In this document: one piece after another, positions 60,741 to 64,000 of the stretch
How the letters are laid out: each line of letters begins with the position of its first letter
Position numbering within the stretch: the first letter of the stretch is position 1
Assembly (NCBI GenBank): GCA_946558465.1
Contig: CAMNTM010000002.1
Location: 62,001 to 126,000 of the forward strand
Source of the DNA: an uncultured Lachnospiraceae bacterium
Lineage (GTDB): Bacteria > Bacillota > Clostridia > Lachnospirales > Lachnospiraceae
DNA: 64,000 bases
Direction of reading: 5' to 3'
Program-made: the position numbers and the translations under genes
The notes under the pieces: generated by a model
Told to the model about the DNA's origin: nothing
What the model saw: only the letters and a program-made list of their open reading frames with translations
Database searches by the model: none

Positions 60741-62072
60741 TTGACACGTGAATATATGGAATACAATGTATACGAAGCCCTGCAGAGGCGCCTGAAGCTG
60801 ATCTTTGAAGAATTCGACAACATCTACATATCCTTCTCTGGCGGAAAAGACAGCGGACTGCTTCTGAATCTTGTGCTCGATTATCAGAAGAATTATTATC
60901 CCTGGAAAAAAATCGGTGTATTCCACCAGGATTTTGAAGCCCAGTACAGTGTTACAACAGAATATATTGAACGTACCTTTGAGAGAATACAATACGATGT
61001 AGAGCCTTACTGGGTATGTCTTCCTATGGCTACCAGAACAGCCTTAAGCAGTTACCAGATGTACTGGTATCCCTGGGATGACAAGAAAAAGGACAGCTGG
61101 GTCAGAAAAATGCCGGAAAAAAGATACGTTATCAATCTTGAACATAATCCTATCTTCACCTACCGCTATAAAATGCACCAGGAGGATCTTGCAAAACAAT
61201 TCGGGAGATGGTACCGCCTGTCCCACGGAAGAAAAAAAACCGTGTGTCTTCTAGGGATACGGGCAGATGAATCCTTGCAGAGATATAGCGGCTTCCTGAA
61301 CAAAAAGTACGGTTACAAAGAGGAATGCTGGATCAGCAGACAGTTCAAGGATGTCTGGTGTGCTTCTCCTCTGTACGACTGGTCGCCTTCCGATATCTGG
61401 CATGCCAATTCCCTGTTTCAATATGACTATAACCATCTGTATGACCTATATTATAAAGCCGGTCTTACTGTGTCCCAGATGCGGGTTGCCTCCCCTTTCA
61501 ACGATTATTCCAAAGATTCACTGAACCTTTACCGGATTATAGACCCCGAAATCTGGGTTAAACTGGTAGGGCGTGTACAGGGTGCTAACTTCGCCTCTAT
61601 TTACGGAAGAACAAAGGCTATGGGATATCGAAATATCACGCTTCCTGAGGGCCATACGTGGAAATCTTACACATTGTTTCTTTTAGATACGCTTCCCACA
61701 AGACTTCGAAATAACTATGCAAAAAAATTCAACGGCTCCATTGAATTCTGGCACAAAACCGGCGGAGGTCTGGATGAGGATACCATACAGGAGCTGATCG
61801 ACCACGGTTACCGTATTAAAAGAAATGGAGTATCTAACTATACTCTCAATAAAAAATCCAGAATTATATTTATGGAAAATATCCCGGATGACACCGACGA
61901 TATCAAATCCACCAAAGATATTCCAAGCTGGAAACGAATGTGCTATTGTATCTTGAAAAACGACCATATCTGCCGCTTTATGGGCTTCGGCATGACAAGA
62001 GAACAGCAGAAACGTATTAATTCTATACGAAAAAAATACAAAAGCATTGAGGAGATGAATTATGAAATATAA
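60741..62072 (+). CDS. ibrA: IbrA-like PAPS-reductase-family protein (DUF3440)
   Basis: The 443-residue protein has an adenine-nucleotide alpha-hydrolase core with the PP-loop SFSGGKDSG near residue 32, then GIRADESLQRYSG and the SPLYDWSPSDIWH region, as in phosphoadenosine phosphosulfate reductases. The extended C-terminal part (about 230-440) matches DUF3440/IbrA. I choose the TTG at 60741, with AGGAGG 6-7 bases upstream; a frame from 60672 has none. It overlaps the ParB-like gene by 11 bases. IbrA and IbrB were named as activators of immunoglobulin-binding proteins in E. coli and occur in mobile DNA; the biochemical role is unknown. Confidence 0.82.
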   Translation: MTREYMEYNVYEALQRRLKLIFEEFDNIYISFSGGKDSGLLLNLVLDYQKNYYPWKKIGVFHQDFEAQYSVTTEYIERTFERIQYDVEPYWVCLPMATRTALSSYQMYWYPWDDKKKDSWVRKMPEKRYVINLEHNPIFTYRYKMHQEDLAKQFGRWYRLSHGRKKTVCLLGIRADESLQRYSGFLNKKYGYKEECWISRQFKDVWCASPLYDWSPSDIWHANSLFQYDYNHLYDLYYKAGLTVSQMRVASPFNDYSKDSLNLYRIIDPEIWVKLVGRVQGANFASIYGRTKAMGYRNITLPEGHTWKSYTLFLLDTLPTRLRNNYAKKFNGSIEFWHKTGGGLDEDTIQELIDHGYRIKRNGVSNYTLNKKSRIIFMENIPDDTDDIKSTKDIPSWKRMCYCILKNDHICRFMGFGMTREQQKRINSIRKKYKSIEEMNYEI

Positions 62073-62619
62073 AAGCCCCGTTTATAATATTATCGCAGTA
62101 CCTATCGACAAAGTCAGGCCAAACACCTACAACCCTAATGCTGTGGCTCCTCCAGAGATGAAGCTCCTCTATGACAGCATTAAGGCCGACGGGTATACGA
62201 TGCCGATTGTCTGCTATTACGAAAAGGAAACCGACGAGTACATTATCGTAGATGGGTTCCACCGCTACCGGATTATGCTGGAATACCCGGACATTTATAA
62301 AAGAGAAAACGGACTTCTTCCGGTCTCGGTCATCAACAAGCCTATTGATCAGCGAATGGCCAGCACAATACGGCACAATAGAGCACGCGGAAACCACAAT
62401 GTAGATTTGATGAGCAACATCGTAAAAGAACTGCATGAGCTGGGCAGATCTGATTCCTGGATTTCCAAGCATCTGGGCATGGACAAGGATGAAATTCTGC
62501 GCCTTAAGCAGATTACCGGACTGGCTGCACTTTTTAAGGATGTGAATTTCGGGAAAGCCTGGAGACCTGTCACCTCATTGGAGGAAACAACTCCAGCTGA
62601 ATATAACGGCGAGGAATAA
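62062..62619 (+). CDS. ibrB: IbrB-like ParB/sulfiredoxin-domain protein
   Basis: The 185-residue protein has a ParB-like nuclease/sulfiredoxin fold: VPIDKVRPNTYNPN, LYDSIKADGYTMPIVCYY, IVDGFHRYRIML and the conserved NRARGNHNVDLMS segment. A helix-turn-helix-like part (LGRSDSWISKHLGMDKDEILRLKQ, in part) follows. GAGGAG precedes the ATG. It pairs with the IbrA-like gene in an overlapping two-gene operon. This fold can bind or hydrolyse nucleotides, so the pair might couple sulfur chemistry with DNA or nucleotide binding; that is inference. Confidence 0.82.
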   Translation: MKYKSPVYNIIAVPIDKVRPNTYNPNAVAPPEMKLLYDSIKADGYTMPIVCYYEKETDEYIIVDGFHRYRIMLEYPDIYKRENGLLPVSVINKPIDQRMASTIRHNRARGNHNVDLMSNIVKELHELGRSDSWISKHLGMDKDEILRLKQITGLAALFKDVNFGKAWRPVTSLEETTPAEYNGEE

Positions 62620-62627
62620 GCCTTTCT

Positions 62628-63188
62628 TTAATTTTGCCCATCTGCTTCCTTTAGTAAAGCCTTAAGCAGCATAATATGATATTCCTCGTCCTTGATAATT
62701 CTTGCCAGAACCGCTGTAACACAGCTGTCCTTTATCATATTAATATGCAGCTCATATTGCTCTATCGCCGCACGCTCGGCCTCTATATCAGCTAAGAGCA
62801 TCCTTCTGGCACACCCTGGAATAGTCAAATATTCCGGGGTCCAAAGCTTCCTTTTTCCCCCGCGGAGCCTGGCTGTAAAATCCACCTGTCCCCCAAGCAG
62901 AAAAATCAATTCTCCCAGCTTCTGCAGGTGCATCATCTCTGCCATTCCGATTCCTAGGATTGTTTTCGCCAGCGCGCAGCTTTCACAGGACAGCCTGTTT
63001 TCATTATTGATATACTGGGTGATCGCAGACATCTCTGATACTGCTCCACAATAATCTACACTGAGCAGATTCGCATAAGCCTGATTCTTCTCCTTTATCT
63101 GCTGCGGCGGATATGGCAGATCTGCCATAATCGGTTTTACCCCGGCAAAGCTGCAGGTATTCTCTAATACACAATTCTTCTCTTCCAT
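62628..63188 (-). CDS. Ferritin-like diiron protein (rubrerythrin/bacterioferritin-like)
   Basis: A 186-residue four-helix protein with the paired metal motifs: an E in YCGAVSEMSAI, GMAEMMHLQKLG (ExxH), ADIEAERAAIEQYE, and KDEEYHIMLL (ExxH). These are the ligands of a diiron centre. Two Cys near the N terminus and several more in the body do not form a rubredoxin domain. It could act in peroxide or iron handling. I choose the ATG at 63188, with AGGAGAGA upstream; a frame from 63299 adds 37 residues of unlikely sequence. Confidence 0.78.
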   Translation of the reverse strand: MEEKNCVLENTCSFAGVKPIMADLPYPPQQIKEKNQAYANLLSVDYCGAVSEMSAITQYINNENRLSCESCALAKTILGIGMAEMMHLQKLGELIFLLGGQVDFTARLRGGKRKLWTPEYLTIPGCARRMLLADIEAERAAIEQYELHINMIKDSCVTAVLARIIKDEEYHIMLLKALLKEADGQN

Positions 63189-63295
63189 CACAAATTCTCT
63201 CCTGCGGTATTTCTTTATATAATATATCGGAGATTTAAAATCTTGTGCATCTTTATTTATCTGAACTTGGCATAAAAGCTCCCTGAAAAAGCGGT

Positions 63296-64000
63296 TCACC
63301 GGATATCATTATATTGCATAAGCAGCGCTTTCAGCTCCTTTGCTGCGATACTTAACGGATGATCCTCGTTTTCAACAAAGCATATCTGACGCGAGGGAAT
63401 CTCTTCGTCGAGGGAAATCTTGCAGATTTCTCTCTTATTAAGTGCCTCATCTGCAAATATTTCCGGCAGAAAACCGATTCCCAAATCATTTTTTATCATC
63501 GGCAGGATCTGATCTGTCGTTGCTGCCTGCAGTTCCGGCTTCAGCTTAAAGCCATGCTCTTGATAAAACTTTTCATAAAATTTATAAGTCATCGTATTTT
63601 CGCCAAGCGAAATAAGCGGATAGGGCTCCATTTCCTTTAATGACTGCATCCTTTCCCCGAAACCAAAACAAGAAGGACCGCCTGCCAGAATATCCTTAAA
63701 CCATGTAATAGGATAAGAGGTAAGCGGTCTTTCAATCTTAGGTGGAATCGCCACCACCGCAAAATCAGCTCTTCCATCTCTCACTGACTCGACAGCCTGA
63801 AGTGTCAGATGGTTCAAAATACGAATTCGAACCTCCGGATATCTCTTTTTGAAAATACGAAGCGCCGGAAGAAGCACCATCCGAAGCGCCGTCTCACTTG
63901 CACCAATTGTCACCCTGCCATTCTGCATATTAACAGCTTCAGCTATCTCCTCCTCTGCTGCCTGAAATTGCTCAACCGCAATTTTTACATGCATGTAAAG
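63296..64000 (-). CDS. LysR-family regulator, cut by window end
   Basis: The visible part is the effector-binding domain of a LysR regulator: GRVTIGASETALRMVLLPAL, followed by FKKRYPEVRIRILNH, a GRADFAVVA segment and NDLGIGFLPEIFA. The reading frame stays open to base 64000, so the N-terminal winged helix lies outside the window. It is upstream of the ferritin-like gene, but its target is unknown. Confidence 0.85.
   Translation of the reverse strand, partial: LYMHVKIAVEQFQAAEEEIAEAVNMQNGRVTIGASETALRMVLLPALRIFKKRYPEVRIRILNHLTLQAVESVRDGRADFAVVAIPPKIERPLTSYPITWFKDILAGGPSCFGFGERMQSLKEMEPYPLISLGENTMTYKFYEKFYQEHGFKLKPELQAATTDQILPMIKNDLGIGFLPEIFADEALNKREICKISLDEEIPSRQICFVENEDHPLSIAAKELKALLMQYNDIR

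Overview
The window looks like a chromosomal segment of a strictly anaerobic, spore-forming Firmicute, most likely a Lachnospiraceae gut bacterium. The grounds are protein style (T-box-controlled pheST, short Clostridia-type NadB, NiaR, SpoIID, ATP-type PEP carboxykinase, FeoAB, CyuA-type cysteine desulfidase, VaFE/thioester surface protein), Gram-positive TTGACA/TATAAT promoters, strong AGGAGG ribosome binding sites and moderate GC. The assignment is by recognition only; no 16S or marker search was possible. I saw no tRNA, rRNA or CRISPR array.

Layout. 1-4.6 kb: the end of a mobile element, with the C-terminal part of a large serine recombinase and, facing it, a 1082-residue AT-rich protein with a PD-(D/E)XK-like nuclease domain followed by helical repeats, a candidate anti-phage gene. 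4.6-25.6 kb: housekeeping, almost all on the minus strand: queA, an RDD protein, sppA, pheT, pheS with a T-box leader, a HAD protein, a BrkB-type membrane protein, spoIID, a probable 6S RNA, pckA, thrC, leuD, leuC, a VaFE/thioester surface protein, a CmpB-type membrane protein, then feoAB on the plus strand. 25.5-34.1 kb: an unusual transport locus (solute-binding lipoprotein with an extra N-terminal domain, two sugar-type permeases, a MacA/HlyD-like adaptor and a MacB/FtsX-like permease whose start codon appears to be ACG) divergent from an OmpR-type two-component system. 34.1-41.3 kb: a PHP-domain protein, small and membrane proteins, a GNAT acetyltransferase, an orphan promoter-terminator transcript, a DUF6465 protein, an ArsP_2/ManT-like permease, cysteine desulfidase and a cytidylate-kinase-like protein.

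41.4-57.0 kb is the most coherent block: a full fermentative allantoin pathway. NCS1 permease imports allantoin; AllB makes allantoate; AllC makes ureidoglycine; AllE makes ureidoglycolate; AllD oxidises it to oxalurate; an AllF-AllG (FdrA-YlbE) fusion with AllH (DUF2877) should phosphorolyse oxalurate to oxamate and carbamoyl phosphate; carbamate kinase makes ATP. An LldP-family permease plus a 65-residue membrane protein sit in the same run and are candidates for oxamate export, and the run ends in an unusual XRE-FadR fusion regulator. Matching TGGTCAACC(A) sites lie just downstream of the two putative ureide promoters.

57.0-64 kb: the NAD de novo operon nadA-nadB-nadC-niaR with a NiaR-box-like site over the nadA promoter, an IbrA/IbrB-like pair (PAPS-reductase-like plus ParB-like) on the plus strand, a ferritin-like diiron protein and a LysR regulator cut by the window edge.

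Where a better ribosome binding site decides, I moved starts inward from the longest reading frame; these are explained entry by entry, and several use TTG or GTG.
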